The notes beneath the pieces are model-generated. The model was not told the origin of the DNA. It saw nothing but the letters and a program-made list of their open reading frames with translations, and did no database searches. DNA of 52,200 nucleotides. Source: Flavobacteriales bacterium UBA1993. Lineage in GTDB: Bacteria > Bacteroidota > Bacteroidia > Flavobacteriales_G > Salibacteraceae. Shown one piece after another: positions 15,618 to 23,658 of the stretch. The translations under genes were made by a program, and so were the position numbers. Positions within the stretch are counted from its first letter, which is position 1, and each line of letters begins with the position of its first letter. Location of the stretch: positions 6,254-58,453 of the forward strand of contig DDCZ01000090.1 in assembly GCA_002336485.1 (NCBI GenBank). Reading direction: 5' to 3'.

Positions 15618-17750
15618 ATGGAACTCGAAAAGTTTAGTTATGACAACGGCATCGTCCGTAAGTTCTTAATTGCCACCGCCATTTTTGGCGTGGTGGGTAT
15701 GTTAGTCGGCCTATGGGCTGCATGCGAACTGGTGTGGCCAGGCCTTGGTCTTGGCGTTGACTTTTTGTCGTTTGGCCGGATTCGACCATTGCACACAAAC
15801 GCCGTCATTTTTGCCTTTGTAGGAAACGGAATTTTTGCCGGAGTCTACTATTCCTTGCAGCGACTCCTCAAAACACGAATGTGGAACGACACCCTCAGCA
15901 ACATTAACTTCTGGGGTTGGCAAATTATTATACTATCCGCAGTGCTCACCCTACCGTTTGGTTACACCACGGGTAAAGAGTACGCGGAGCTTGAGTGGCC
16001 AATTGACATTGCCATCACATTGCTTTGGGTGGTGTTTGGATTAAACATGATTATGACGATCGTGAAACGACGAGAACGACACATATATGTGGCGATTTGG
16101 TTCTACATAGCCACATTCGTTACCGTTGCCATTCTGCATATTTTCAACTCTATGGAGCTTCCAGTAAGCTTTCTAAAGTCTTATAGCGTGTATGCAGGAG
16201 TGCAAGATGCCTTGGTTCAATGGTGGTATGGGCACAATGCGGTAGCCTTCTTCCTCACAACACCGTACCTCGGATTGATGTACTACTTCATTCCAAAGGC
16301 AGCAAACAGACCGGTCTTTTCATATCGACTTTCCATCATTCACTTTTGGGCCCTCATTTTCATTTATATCTGGGCTGGCCCTCACCACTTATTATATACA
16401 GCACTTCCTGATTGGGCACAAAGCCTAGGAGTGGCTTTTTCTATTATGCTTATCGCACCAAGTTGGGGCGGAATGCTGAATGGACTTCTCACGCTTCGTG
16501 GAGCATGGGATAAAGTGCGCGATGACGCGGTTCTCAAGTTTATGGTTGTTGCGGTTACCTGTTATGGTATGTCAACGTTCGAGGGACCAATGATGTCCTT
16601 GAAAAACGTGAATGCCATCAGTCACTTTACAGATTGGACCATTGCTCACGTGCACATTGGAGGTCTTGGATGGAACGGCTTCTTAACATTTGGTATGCTC
16701 TATTTCATTGTACCAAAAATGTGGGGCACAAAGCTGTTTTCCGAAAAGTTGGCCAACTTCCACTTCTGGATTGGCACACTGGGAATTATCTTCTACGCCA
16801 TTCCAATGTACTGGGCAGGATTCACACAGAGCTTAATGTGGGATGAATTCACAGCTGAAGGTTTCCTTGCGTATCCTAACTTCCTTGAAACCGTAACTCA
16901 ACTTGCACCGATGTATGCACTTAGAGCATTTGGAGGCGCCATTTACATAGTTGGAGTTCTAGTTGGCTGTTACAATCTAATCCTTACAGCCAAGCACGGG
17001 TCATTTGTTAAGAATGAAGACGCGGAAGCTGCTGCACTTGAGCCAACATATACACCTCATAAGGGCGAGTACTGGCACAGAGCCTTGGAGCGTAAGCCTC
17101 TTATACTAATGGTGCTTGCCATTGTAGCCGTAAGTATTGGTGGATTGATAGAGATCGTTCCAACGATGTTGGTTAAGTCAAACATACCTACAATCAGCAG
17201 TGTGCGGCCATATACTCCGCTCGAGCTTGAAGGACGTGATCTATATATCCGAGAAGGATGCTACAACTGTCACAGCCAGATGATCCGACCATTTAGAGCC
17301 GAAACAGAGCGTTATGGAGAATACTCTAAGGCAGGTGAGTTTGTGTATGATCACCCGTTCCAATGGGGTTCAAAACGAACCGGTCCTGACTTGGCTCGAG
17401 AAGGCGGTAAAAAGTTGCGCAAGCCGAATAGCTGGCACTTCAATCACATGCTGGATCCGACAACAATGTCACCGGGATCAATCATGCCACCATATCCATG
17501 GCTAATTGAAGACGACTTAGACGTAAGTCTTACAGGAGATAAAATTTCCGCGATGCGTACGCTTGGAGTCCCTTACCCAGTTGGATATGAAAATCAAGCA
17601 TTGGCGGATCTTCAGGCACAAGCTCAGGAAATCACCAACGACCTAGCCGCGTCTGGAACAGAGACCAGTGCAGATAAGGAGATCATTGCGTTGATTGCCT
17701 ATTTGCAGCGACTAGGAACAGATATCGAAAACGAAGCACCAACTAAATAA
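15618..17750 (+). CDS. ccoN: Fused cbb3-type cytochrome c oxidase subunits I and II (CcoN-CcoO)
   Basis: The 710 residues join CcoN (about 1-480) to CcoO (about 490-710), a fusion known in Bacteroidota. CcoN carries the expected ligands: His 59 in RPLHTNAV (low-spin heme b), His 206 in YGHNAV and His 256/257 in GPHHLLY (CuB), and His 344/346 in AHVHIGGLGWNG (hemes b3 and b). CcoO starts with a membrane anchor (LILMVLAIVAVSIGGLIEIVPTM), then the heme c motif CYNCH at 548-552 and the distal methionine region SIMPPYPW. The enzyme reduces oxygen to water with high affinity and pumps protons. Stop to ccoQ start is nine bases. The whole ccoS-NO-Q-P run is one operon. Confidence 0.95.
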   Translation: MELEKFSYDNGIVRKFLIATAIFGVVGMLVGLWAACELVWPGLGLGVDFLSFGRIRPLHTNAVIFAFVGNGIFAGVYYSLQRLLKTRMWNDTLSNINFWGWQIIILSAVLTLPFGYTTGKEYAELEWPIDIAITLLWVVFGLNMIMTIVKRRERHIYVAIWFYIATFVTVAILHIFNSMELPVSFLKSYSVYAGVQDALVQWWYGHNAVAFFLTTPYLGLMYYFIPKAANRPVFSYRLSIIHFWALIFIYIWAGPHHLLYTALPDWAQSLGVAFSIMLIAPSWGGMLNGLLTLRGAWDKVRDDAVLKFMVVAVTCYGMSTFEGPMMSLKNVNAISHFTDWTIAHVHIGGLGWNGFLTFGMLYFIVPKMWGTKLFSEKLANFHFWIGTLGIIFYAIPMYWAGFTQSLMWDEFTAEGFLAYPNFLETVTQLAPMYALRAFGGAIYIVGVLVGCYNLILTAKHGSFVKNEDAEAAALEPTYTPHKGEYWHRALERKPLILMVLAIVAVSIGGLIEIVPTMLVKSNIPTISSVRPYTPLELEGRDLYIREGCYNCHSQMIRPFRAETERYGEYSKAGEFVYDHPFQWGSKRTGPDLAREGGKKLRKPNSWHFNHMLDPTTMSPGSIMPPYPWLIEDDLDVSLTGDKISAMRTLGVPYPVGYENQALADLQAQAQEITNDLAASGTETSADKEIIALIAYLQRLGTDIENEAPTK

Positions 17751-17759
17751 GCAAGAATC

Positions 17760-17933
17760 ATGTTGAAATTCATAAAACACCACTTGGAAACGATTGCTGG
17801 AGTAGAGATCTACCCACTTATCTCCTTTGTCATATTCTTCGCATTTTTTATTGGACTCTTTGTCTATGTAGCCATGATGCGGAAGACATATATCACAGAA
17901 TTAGAAAACCTACCATTAACTGAAAACGAATAA
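17760..17933 (+). CDS. ccoQ: cbb3-type cytochrome oxidase subunit CcoQ
   Basis: The 57-residue protein has a short amphipathic N-terminus (MLKFIKHHLETIAGVEIYP), one membrane helix (LISFVIFFAFFIGLFVYVAMM) and a short charged tail. This is the CcoQ/FixQ plan. CcoQ stabilises the oxidase and its CcoP subunit. It lies between ccoNO and ccoP, with two bases before the ccoP ATG. I found it by hand because it is below common length cut-offs. Sequence conservation in this family is weak, so position in the operon is the main evidence. Confidence 0.85.
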   Translation: MLKFIKHHLETIAGVEIYPLISFVIFFAFFIGLFVYVAMMRKTYITELENLPLTENE

Positions 17934-17935
17934 CA

Positions 17936-19147
17936 ATGAGCGCATTCAAACGACCAACAAGAATGGTAAGGATCGCCTTGATTTTTATCGCCGCCTTACT
18001 ACTACCTAAAATGAATATGGCCAGTAGCGTTCTTATTAATAGCACTGGGGCTTCAGACGAGTCACTCTTTTTGATCTTGGCTTTTGTGGCCTTATTTCAA
18101 ATCACCGTGATTTTAGTAATCGCCGGAGTGATCAAAGCCATTGCTTCTAACCACGAGGTTTGGAAGATGCGCTGGGACAAAGGAGCAGCCGTATTAATTG
18201 GAATTTTCTTATTGAGCGGTGGCACAGCTATGGCTCAAGGAACCCCGTTTAATGAAATGGTATCAATGGGAGACACCGGCTTTATGGCCCTCATTTTCGT
18301 GAACCTGATGTTATTTGTCACATTCATCTATCTCACTTCTAAGCTTAATGGTTTATTGAAAATGATGATGAAGGACGAGGAAGGCAAGGTGCCTGAAACG
18401 TTCCTGGATAAGATCAACACGATGTTGACAGATGCTGCTCCACTGGAGGACGAAAAGTCCGTGGAAATGGATCATGAATATGATGGCATTCGAGAGCTTG
18501 ATAACAACTTACCGCCTTGGTGGCTCTATATGTTCTACGCCTGTATCTTCTTCGCCGTAGTTTACCTATTCCACTTTCAAGTCTCTCCAATACCTGGATT
18601 ATCCGATTGGGTCATTCTTGGGAAGGTTGAGCAAGGAAACCAGATCGATCAGTATAAGCTGGAAATGAAAGAGGCGGAGGAAGCAAAGGCAGCATTCGTC
18701 GCAACGGTAGAAAGCGTTGTGGATGAAAGCAATGTTGAACTGCTCACAGAAGCAGATGATATAGCTGCGGGGCAAAAAATCTTCAAATTGTATTGCGGGC
18801 CTTGTCATGGCGAAAACGGTGCAAGTATGCCGGGAGGCGTTGGACCAAACCTCGCAGATGATTATTGGATTCACGGTGGTTCAGTAACCGATGTCTACAA
18901 AACGATTAAGTACGGTGTTCCATCAAAAGGAATGGTGAGCTGGGAAGCACAGTTGAACCCGACCAAGATTCAGCAAGTGTCTAGTTTCATTATCTCCCTG
19001 AAGGGTACGAACCCAGAAAACGGCAAAGAGCCTCAAGGTGATTTGTACGAAGAGGTGGCAGTCCCTGCAGAATCGCCAGCTGAGGATGCCACTGTAGATG
19101 CCGAATCGACGGATGACGAAGTGGTTGAAGAAGACGTTATGGAATAG
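17936..19147 (+). CDS. ccoP: cbb3-type cytochrome c oxidase subunit III (CcoP), mono-heme
   Basis: The 403-residue protein has an N-terminal extension with several membrane helices (about 11-30, 43-66, 84-100, 115-133). The CcoP/FixP core follows with HEYDGIRELDNNLPPWWLYMFYACIFFAVVY (180-210) and a single cytochrome c domain with CGPCH at 287-291 and a distal Met in KGMVSWEAQL. Proteobacterial CcoP has two hemes c; only one CxxCH is present here, as in other Bacteroidota. It passes electrons from soluble carriers to CcoO. The last 45 residues are very acidic and low in complexity. It ends the oxidase structural operon, and ccoG follows after 63 bases with its own promoter. Confidence 0.92.
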   Translation: MSAFKRPTRMVRIALIFIAALLLPKMNMASSVLINSTGASDESLFLILAFVALFQITVILVIAGVIKAIASNHEVWKMRWDKGAAVLIGIFLLSGGTAMAQGTPFNEMVSMGDTGFMALIFVNLMLFVTFIYLTSKLNGLLKMMMKDEEGKVPETFLDKINTMLTDAAPLEDEKSVEMDHEYDGIRELDNNLPPWWLYMFYACIFFAVVYLFHFQVSPIPGLSDWVILGKVEQGNQIDQYKLEMKEAEEAKAAFVATVESVVDESNVELLTEADDIAAGQKIFKLYCGPCHGENGASMPGGVGPNLADDYWIHGGSVTDVYKTIKYGVPSKGMVSWEAQLNPTKIQQVSSFIISLKGTNPENGKEPQGDLYEEVAVPAESPAEDATVDAESTDDEVVEEDVME

Positions 19148-19159
19148 TTTTTTTGAAGG

Positions 19160-19202
19160 TGACCAGAGTCACAATTCAATGCCTTCTTCCCTTGTAATTT
19201 TA
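19160..19202 (+). promoter_or_regulatory. Putative CRP/FNR-type activated promoter of ccoG
   Basis: GTGAC-CAGA-GTCAC (19159-19172) contains TGA-CCAGAG-TCA at 19160-19171 and is nearly a full CRP-like dyad. Exactly 23 bases later is TAATTTTA (19195-19202), one base from TAnnTTTG. Spacing is identical to the ccoI, dehydrogenase and stress-protein promoters. Confidence 0.55.
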
Positions 19203-19210
19203 AACTAAAA

Positions 19211-20623
19211 ATGACCACAGAGCCAAACAAAGAGTCGTTTAGAGACAATCTTTCTACTGTCGATTCAGAAGGTAAACGCGTATGGGTTTACCCGAAGAAA
19301 CCGAAAGGGAAATTCACCAACTATCGCCAGCTTGTGAGCGTTGGTTTGTTGGCCCTGTTGTTTTCTGCGCCATTCGTGCGCATCGGCGGCGAACCGCTTG
19401 TTCTCTTTAATATCTTGGAACGTAAGTTCATCTTATTAGGCCAAGTTTTTTGGCCACAGGATTTCCACCTTTTCGTCTTCGCGATGATTACGGGCATCGT
19501 ATTCGTTATCCTATTTACAGTGGTTTTTGGTAGGCTTTTTTGTGGTTGGATGTGCCCACAGACCATTTTCATGGAAATGGTATTCCGCAAGGTTGAGTAT
19601 GCTATTGAGGGCGATTTTAAGCAACAAAAAAAGCTGGCGAAGCAAGACTGGAATTTTGAAAAAATCTGGAAAAAAACGCTGAAGCATCTAATATTCCTTG
19701 CCATCAGTTTTCTAATTGGAAACGTCTTTCTAGCCTACATTATTGGCAGCGAAGAGTTAATCGCAATCATTACTGAGCCCATGGATGCGCACTTTGTAGG
19801 ATTTATTTCAATGTTGGTTTTCTCCGCTATTTTTTACGGTGTATTCGCATGGATGCGAGAGCAAATCTGCACCACGGTTTGTCCTTACGGTAGGCTTCAG
19901 GGAGTCTTGCTTGATCGGAATTCACTCATTGTCGCGTATGATTATATAAGAGGTGAACGAAGCGCTGGCCGAGCCAAATTTCGAAAAAAGGAAGATCGTG
20001 AAGAACTTGGAAAAGGCGATTGTATTGATTGTGGCCATTGTGTAGATGTTTGTCCAACAGGAATTGACATCAGAAATGGAACACAGCTGGAATGTGTGAA
20101 CTGCACCGCATGTATGGATGCATGCGATCATATGATGGAGGCTGTTGATTTGAAAAAAGGACTGATCGGCTACAAGACAGAAGAGAGTATTGCCAATCGA
20201 GTACCGTTTTCATTCACCACTCGCGTCAAAGGATATACGGCCGTTCTATCCATACTTATCATAGCTTTAACTGCGCTTCTAATGAGCCGTTCAGCTGTCG
20301 AAACCTCCATTCTGAGAACACCTGGCGTGATGTTTCAGAAGCAAGTCGATGGTCGATATAGTAACTTGTACAACTACAAGGTCATCAATAAGACAAATGA
20401 TTCTTTCCGCGTTCATTTTGAAATTGAGGAGATGGAAGGAGAAATAAAGATGATCGGTGATTTGGATATGGTAGCGCCACAAGGGGTATTTGAAGGAGCT
20501 ATGTTCATCATCTTTGACAAAGAAGAATTGGATGGCTTGAAGACTAAGTTAAACGTGGGGGTTTACGAAGGGGATAAAAGAATTGAAGTGGTCTCAACCA
20601 ACTTTATGGGACCCGCAACATAA
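19211..20623 (+). CDS. ccoG: Cytochrome c oxidase accessory protein CcoG (FixG/RdxA)
   Basis: The 470-residue membrane ferredoxin has an N-terminal cytoplasmic segment and about five membrane helices with LFCGWMCPQT and CTTVCPYGRLQ. Two 4Fe-4S clusters follow (GDCIDCGHCVDVCPTGIDI and LECVNCTACMDACDHMM), then a C-terminal Ig-like domain. CcoG reduces Cu(II) to Cu(I) for cbb3 oxidase assembly in Rhodobacter. The N-terminal motif RVWVYPKKPKGKFTNYRQ is typical of the family. It starts a second transcript (ccoG-ccoH-exporter) with seven and then minus four bases between genes. Confidence 0.94.
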   Translation: MTTEPNKESFRDNLSTVDSEGKRVWVYPKKPKGKFTNYRQLVSVGLLALLFSAPFVRIGGEPLVLFNILERKFILLGQVFWPQDFHLFVFAMITGIVFVILFTVVFGRLFCGWMCPQTIFMEMVFRKVEYAIEGDFKQQKKLAKQDWNFEKIWKKTLKHLIFLAISFLIGNVFLAYIIGSEELIAIITEPMDAHFVGFISMLVFSAIFYGVFAWMREQICTTVCPYGRLQGVLLDRNSLIVAYDYIRGERSAGRAKFRKKEDREELGKGDCIDCGHCVDVCPTGIDIRNGTQLECVNCTACMDACDHMMEAVDLKKGLIGYKTEESIANRVPFSFTTRVKGYTAVLSILIIALTALLMSRSAVETSILRTPGVMFQKQVDGRYSNLYNYKVINKTNDSFRVHFEIEEMEGEIKMIGDLDMVAPQGVFEGAMFIIFDKEELDGLKTKLNVGVYEGDKRIEVVSTNFMGPAT

Positions 20624-20629
20624 CAGATT

Positions 20630-21070
20630 ATGAAATTTAATTGGGGACACGGAATTACCATCGGATACGTACTATTTGTAGTCTACATTCTATACTTTGT
20701 GTTTAGCAGCTTCGCACACGACAAAGACCTCGTAGCCGATGATTACTACGCCCAAGAAGTTGTCTTTCAGGATCGAATAGAAGAGGAGAAAAACGCAGAG
20801 AAATTTAACTCTGAGGTAGGCTTGACGCAGACTTCGGGCGGAGTTCAGATTCAGTTCCAATCAATCGTATTGGAAGATTTCACTGAAGGAGAAGTCTACT
20901 TTTTTCGACCCAGCAATGCTGAGTTTGACCTTCGAATTCCATTGACCTTGGATGAAACGGGCAGCTTAACTATTCCAGCACAAATGCTCCACGCCGGTAG
21001 ATACGAAGTGCAATTATCGTGGAAGGGAAAAGCTGATAACTACTTCATCAAAAGAAACATTGTGATTTGA
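20630..21070 (+). CDS. ccoH: FixH/CcoH family protein
   Basis: The 146-residue protein has one N-terminal membrane helix (GHGITIGYVLFVVYILYFVFSSFA). The characteristic DKDLVADDYYAQEVVFQDRIEEEKNA follows, then a periplasmic Ig-like domain with an FFRPSNAEFD strand. FixH helps cbb3 oxidase assembly and is thought to interact with the copper ATPase. It follows ccoG by six bases, and its stop overlaps the TTG start of the exporter gene. Confidence 0.9.
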   Translation: MKFNWGHGITIGYVLFVVYILYFVFSSFAHDKDLVADDYYAQEVVFQDRIEEEKNAEKFNSEVGLTQTSGGVQIQFQSIVLEDFTEGEVYFFRPSNAEFDLRIPLTLDETGSLTIPAQMLHAGRYEVQLSWKGKADNYFIKRNIVI

Positions 21071-21753
21071 CTTATCTCTGGGTCGCCATATCGCTTGGTT
21101 TTATCGGAAGTGCGCATTGCGCCGGAATGTGTGGTCCAATTCTGTTGACAGTAAATCAGGGAGAAACCAAGTGGACACAGGAAATTGCGCACCATGCTGG
21201 TCGGCTCTTGACCTATATGCTTTTTGGATCCGTGGCGGGCGCATTGGGCACAGCCATTAGCTTGATGGGTGCGCAGCAGACATTCAGCATCGCGATAGGC
21301 ATCATCATGATTGCCGGTGTGTTACTGCTTTCATTGACTCGATATATCCATCAATTTGAAACACGACTTGGCCGGTTCGCCATAAAGTTTACGGGATGGT
21401 CACATAGCTTACCTGTCAATAAAACGACTCTTCGATTTTTGTTAGGCATCGGAAATGGAATTCTGCCATGTGCTATGGTTTACATCGCTGTCGCTGGCGC
21501 CTCAGCTACGTTTACACCATGGGATGGCGCCCTTTTCATGCTGTTTTTTGGGCTTGGAACACTGCCAGCGCTTATTTCAATTACAGCGTTTGCGAAATCG
21601 CTCAGCAGCCAGTGGCGCAGTAAAATTCGTCGACTTGTTCCCATTACGGTTTTGGTTATGGGTGTAGTGCTTATACTCAGAGGGAGCAATTTAGGTGTGC
21701 CATACCTCAGTCCTGCTGTCTCCGAGAGCGGCTCTATTGAGCAGTGCGATTAG
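21067..21753 (+). CDS. TauE/SafE-UreH-like membrane transporter of the cco cluster
   Basis: The 228 residues form about six membrane helices with the motif GFIGSAHCAGMCGPI at residues 11-25. This is the HCxGMCGP signature of UreH/SafE-like proteins that sit in cbb3 oxidase clusters and are proposed to handle copper or nickel. A second conserved helix has LGIGNGILPCAMVYIAVAGA. The start must be TTG at 21067, which overlaps the ccoH stop as TTGA. The next Met is at residue 21, inside the signature motif. Substrate is inferred from context to be copper. Confidence 0.8.
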   Translation: MTYLWVAISLGFIGSAHCAGMCGPILLTVNQGETKWTQEIAHHAGRLLTYMLFGSVAGALGTAISLMGAQQTFSIAIGIIMIAGVLLLSLTRYIHQFETRLGRFAIKFTGWSHSLPVNKTTLRFLLGIGNGILPCAMVYIAVAGASATFTPWDGALFMLFFGLGTLPALISITAFAKSLSSQWRSKIRRLVPITVLVMGVVLILRGSNLGVPYLSPAVSESGSIEQCD

Positions 21754-21805
21754 GAGTTGAGACAAGAATTTACCAGCTCATCATGGGTAAGAGGTGCGGT
21801 TTACA

Positions 21806-21817
21806 TGATCAGTATCA
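21806..21817 (+). promoter_or_regulatory. FNR-type site upstream of hemN
   Basis: TGAT-CAGT-ATCA matches the inner eight bases of the FNR consensus TTGAT-N4-ATCAA. It lies 43 bases before the hemN ATG at 21861. No -7-like element sits at the 23-base distance found elsewhere. The nearest is GGACTTTG at 21853, so the promoter geometry here is unclear. Confidence 0.5.
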
Positions 21818-21860
21818 GGTCTTTGGTTGAGCGGCATTCGGGTGTGGCCCACGGACTTTG

Positions 21861-23225
21861 ATGAGTTTTGCTGCTAATATGAATTTAGTAGATAAGTACA
21901 ACGTTCCCGGACCGAGATATACCAGTTACCCTACGGTTCCATTTTGGGATAACCCACCAACCGAATCCGATTGGAAAGAGCTACTAAAGTCGTCGTTTGA
22001 GACCTACGATTCAGACGAAGGAACCAGCATCTACATTCACCTTCCTTACTGCGAAAGTCTATGCACGTTTTGCGGGTGCAATACACGCATTACAATCAAC
22101 CACGCGGTTGAAACACCGTATATCGATGCGGTATTAAAGGAATGGAGCCTGTATACGGAAGTGTTTGGCTCAAAGCCCAACGTGAAGGAGATTCACCTTG
22201 GAGGAGGTACGCCAACCTTCTTTAGCCCCGAAAATTTAAAGCGACTCATCGACGGAATATCGTCTACCTCAAACATCCATGAAAGTGCTTCTCTGGGTTT
22301 TGAGGCGAACCCACGAACTACTTCGTATGAGCACTTAAGAGTATTGGCAAACCTTGGGTTTACGCGCATAAGCTTTGGTATCCAAGACTTTGATCCATTA
22401 GTACAGAAAACAATCAATAGAATTCAGTCATTTTCTCAAGTAAAACGGGTGACCGACTGGGCTCGAGAATTGGGTTATACATCCACAAACTACGATTTGG
22501 TTTATGGCCTGCCGCATCAAACGACTAGCAGCATCGAGAACACCATCGATATGATAAACCTGCTTCGACCCGATCGCATCGCATACTACAGTTATGCGCA
22601 CGTGCCTTGGGTCAAGCCAGGGCAGCGCTCTTTCACGGAAAAGGACTTGCCAAGCCCTGAGTCGAAGCATGAAATGTATCGATTGGGAAAAAAAATGTTG
22701 ATGCGTGCTGGCTATGTTGAAATAGGGATGGATCATTTTGCCCTACCAGAAGATGAGTTAACAATTGCCTATCAAGGCAAGAACATGCATCGAAACTTTA
22801 TGGGATACACAACGCAACCAAGCAAGCTGATGGTTGGATTGGGAGTCTCGGCGATTGGCGATACCTGGACGGGCTTTGCACAGAATGTTAAGGTGGTAGA
22901 AGAATATTTAAGCCGAGTGAATGCGGGGCAGTTCCCGATATTCAGAGGTCACAAACAAAGCGACGAAGACTTAAAAATTCGAACACTTATCTTGGACATT
23001 ATGTGTCATTTTTCAGGAGACATGGATGAATTTGAGGTCAATCAAGTCATCAAAGCTTCGGGGCAACTGGAAGAGCTGAAAAAGGATGGCCTGCTTAAGT
23101 GGGAAGATGGAAAGCTATCTGTGACAAGAAAAGGACGCCCGTTTGTGCGAAATATTTGCATGGCCTTCGATGAGAGATTACTGTCCAGCAATCCCGAGAC
23201 GCAGATTTTCAGTATGACCGTTTAG
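21861..23225 (+). CDS. hemN: Oxygen-independent coproporphyrinogen III oxidase
   Basis: This radical SAM enzyme of about 454 residues converts coproporphyrinogen III to protoporphyrinogen IX without oxygen, supplying heme at low oxygen. It has VDKYNVPGPRYTSYPTVPFW at the start and the cluster motif YCESLCTFCGC (CxxxCxxC plus the extra Cys found in true HemN). HLGGGTPTF binds SAM, and YGLPHQT and a C-terminal HemN domain follow. ATG 21879 (MNLVDKYN) is an equally good start by family alignment. An upstream TTG at 21858 is rejected. It stands alone between the ccoG transcript and the TerB-like gene and carries an FNR-type site upstream. Confidence 0.94.
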   Translation: MSFAANMNLVDKYNVPGPRYTSYPTVPFWDNPPTESDWKELLKSSFETYDSDEGTSIYIHLPYCESLCTFCGCNTRITINHAVETPYIDAVLKEWSLYTEVFGSKPNVKEIHLGGGTPTFFSPENLKRLIDGISSTSNIHESASLGFEANPRTTSYEHLRVLANLGFTRISFGIQDFDPLVQKTINRIQSFSQVKRVTDWARELGYTSTNYDLVYGLPHQTTSSIENTIDMINLLRPDRIAYYSYAHVPWVKPGQRSFTEKDLPSPESKHEMYRLGKKMLMRAGYVEIGMDHFALPEDELTIAYQGKNMHRNFMGYTTQPSKLMVGLGVSAIGDTWTGFAQNVKVVEEYLSRVNAGQFPIFRGHKQSDEDLKIRTLILDIMCHFSGDMDEFEVNQVIKASGQLEELKKDGLLKWEDGKLSVTRKGRPFVRNICMAFDERLLSSNPETQIFSMTV

Positions 23226-23280
23226 AACACGAAGGGTTATATTGCACCATTGAAAACCAAAGACTTTTAAATTCGCCAAT

Positions 23281-23655
23281 ATGGACGCCAAAGAACACCT
23301 TTACTACGGATTAGGAATAGTAGCATTTGCCGCCGCAAAGGCAGATGGGGAGATTCAGGTAACGGAACAAAAAGAATTGCACGATTTGGTCCATGAGTGG
23401 TCCGAAAAGTATTCACGCGATTTTGATGTAACCGAGATCATTTTTTCTGTTTTGAAGAATAGCAAGCCGGGCTTCAACGAAGGGTTTGAGGATGGAATGA
23501 AATACATCAAACTCGGGAGCAACCACCTGGACGAACAAACCAAAGAGCACTTCATCTATTTGATTCAAGATATTGCCCATGCATTTCCACCTGTGACGCA
23601 CGCAGAAGAGGAAATTATCAAGCGTTTTAAGGAGGCAATGCATGAGTTGAAGTAA
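23281..23655 (+). CDS. TerB-like (tellurite-resistance/DjlA N-terminal fold) protein
   Basis: The 124 residues are helical and show the TerB pattern of an early AAxADGEI segment (FAAAKADGEIQVTEQKEL), an internal HLDEQTKEHFIYLIQDIAHA and a final EEEIIKRFKEAMHEL. TerB folds often bind divalent metals and act near membrane or stress complexes; the exact role is unknown. It ends three bases before the histidine kinase ATG, so it is probably the first gene of the kinase-regulator operon and may be linked to sensing. Confidence 0.65.
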   Translation: MDAKEHLYYGLGIVAFAAAKADGEIQVTEQKELHDLVHEWSEKYSRDFDVTEIIFSVLKNSKPGFNEGFEDGMKYIKLGSNHLDEQTKEHFIYLIQDIAHAFPPVTHAEEEIIKRFKEAMHELK

Positions 23656-23658
23656 CGC

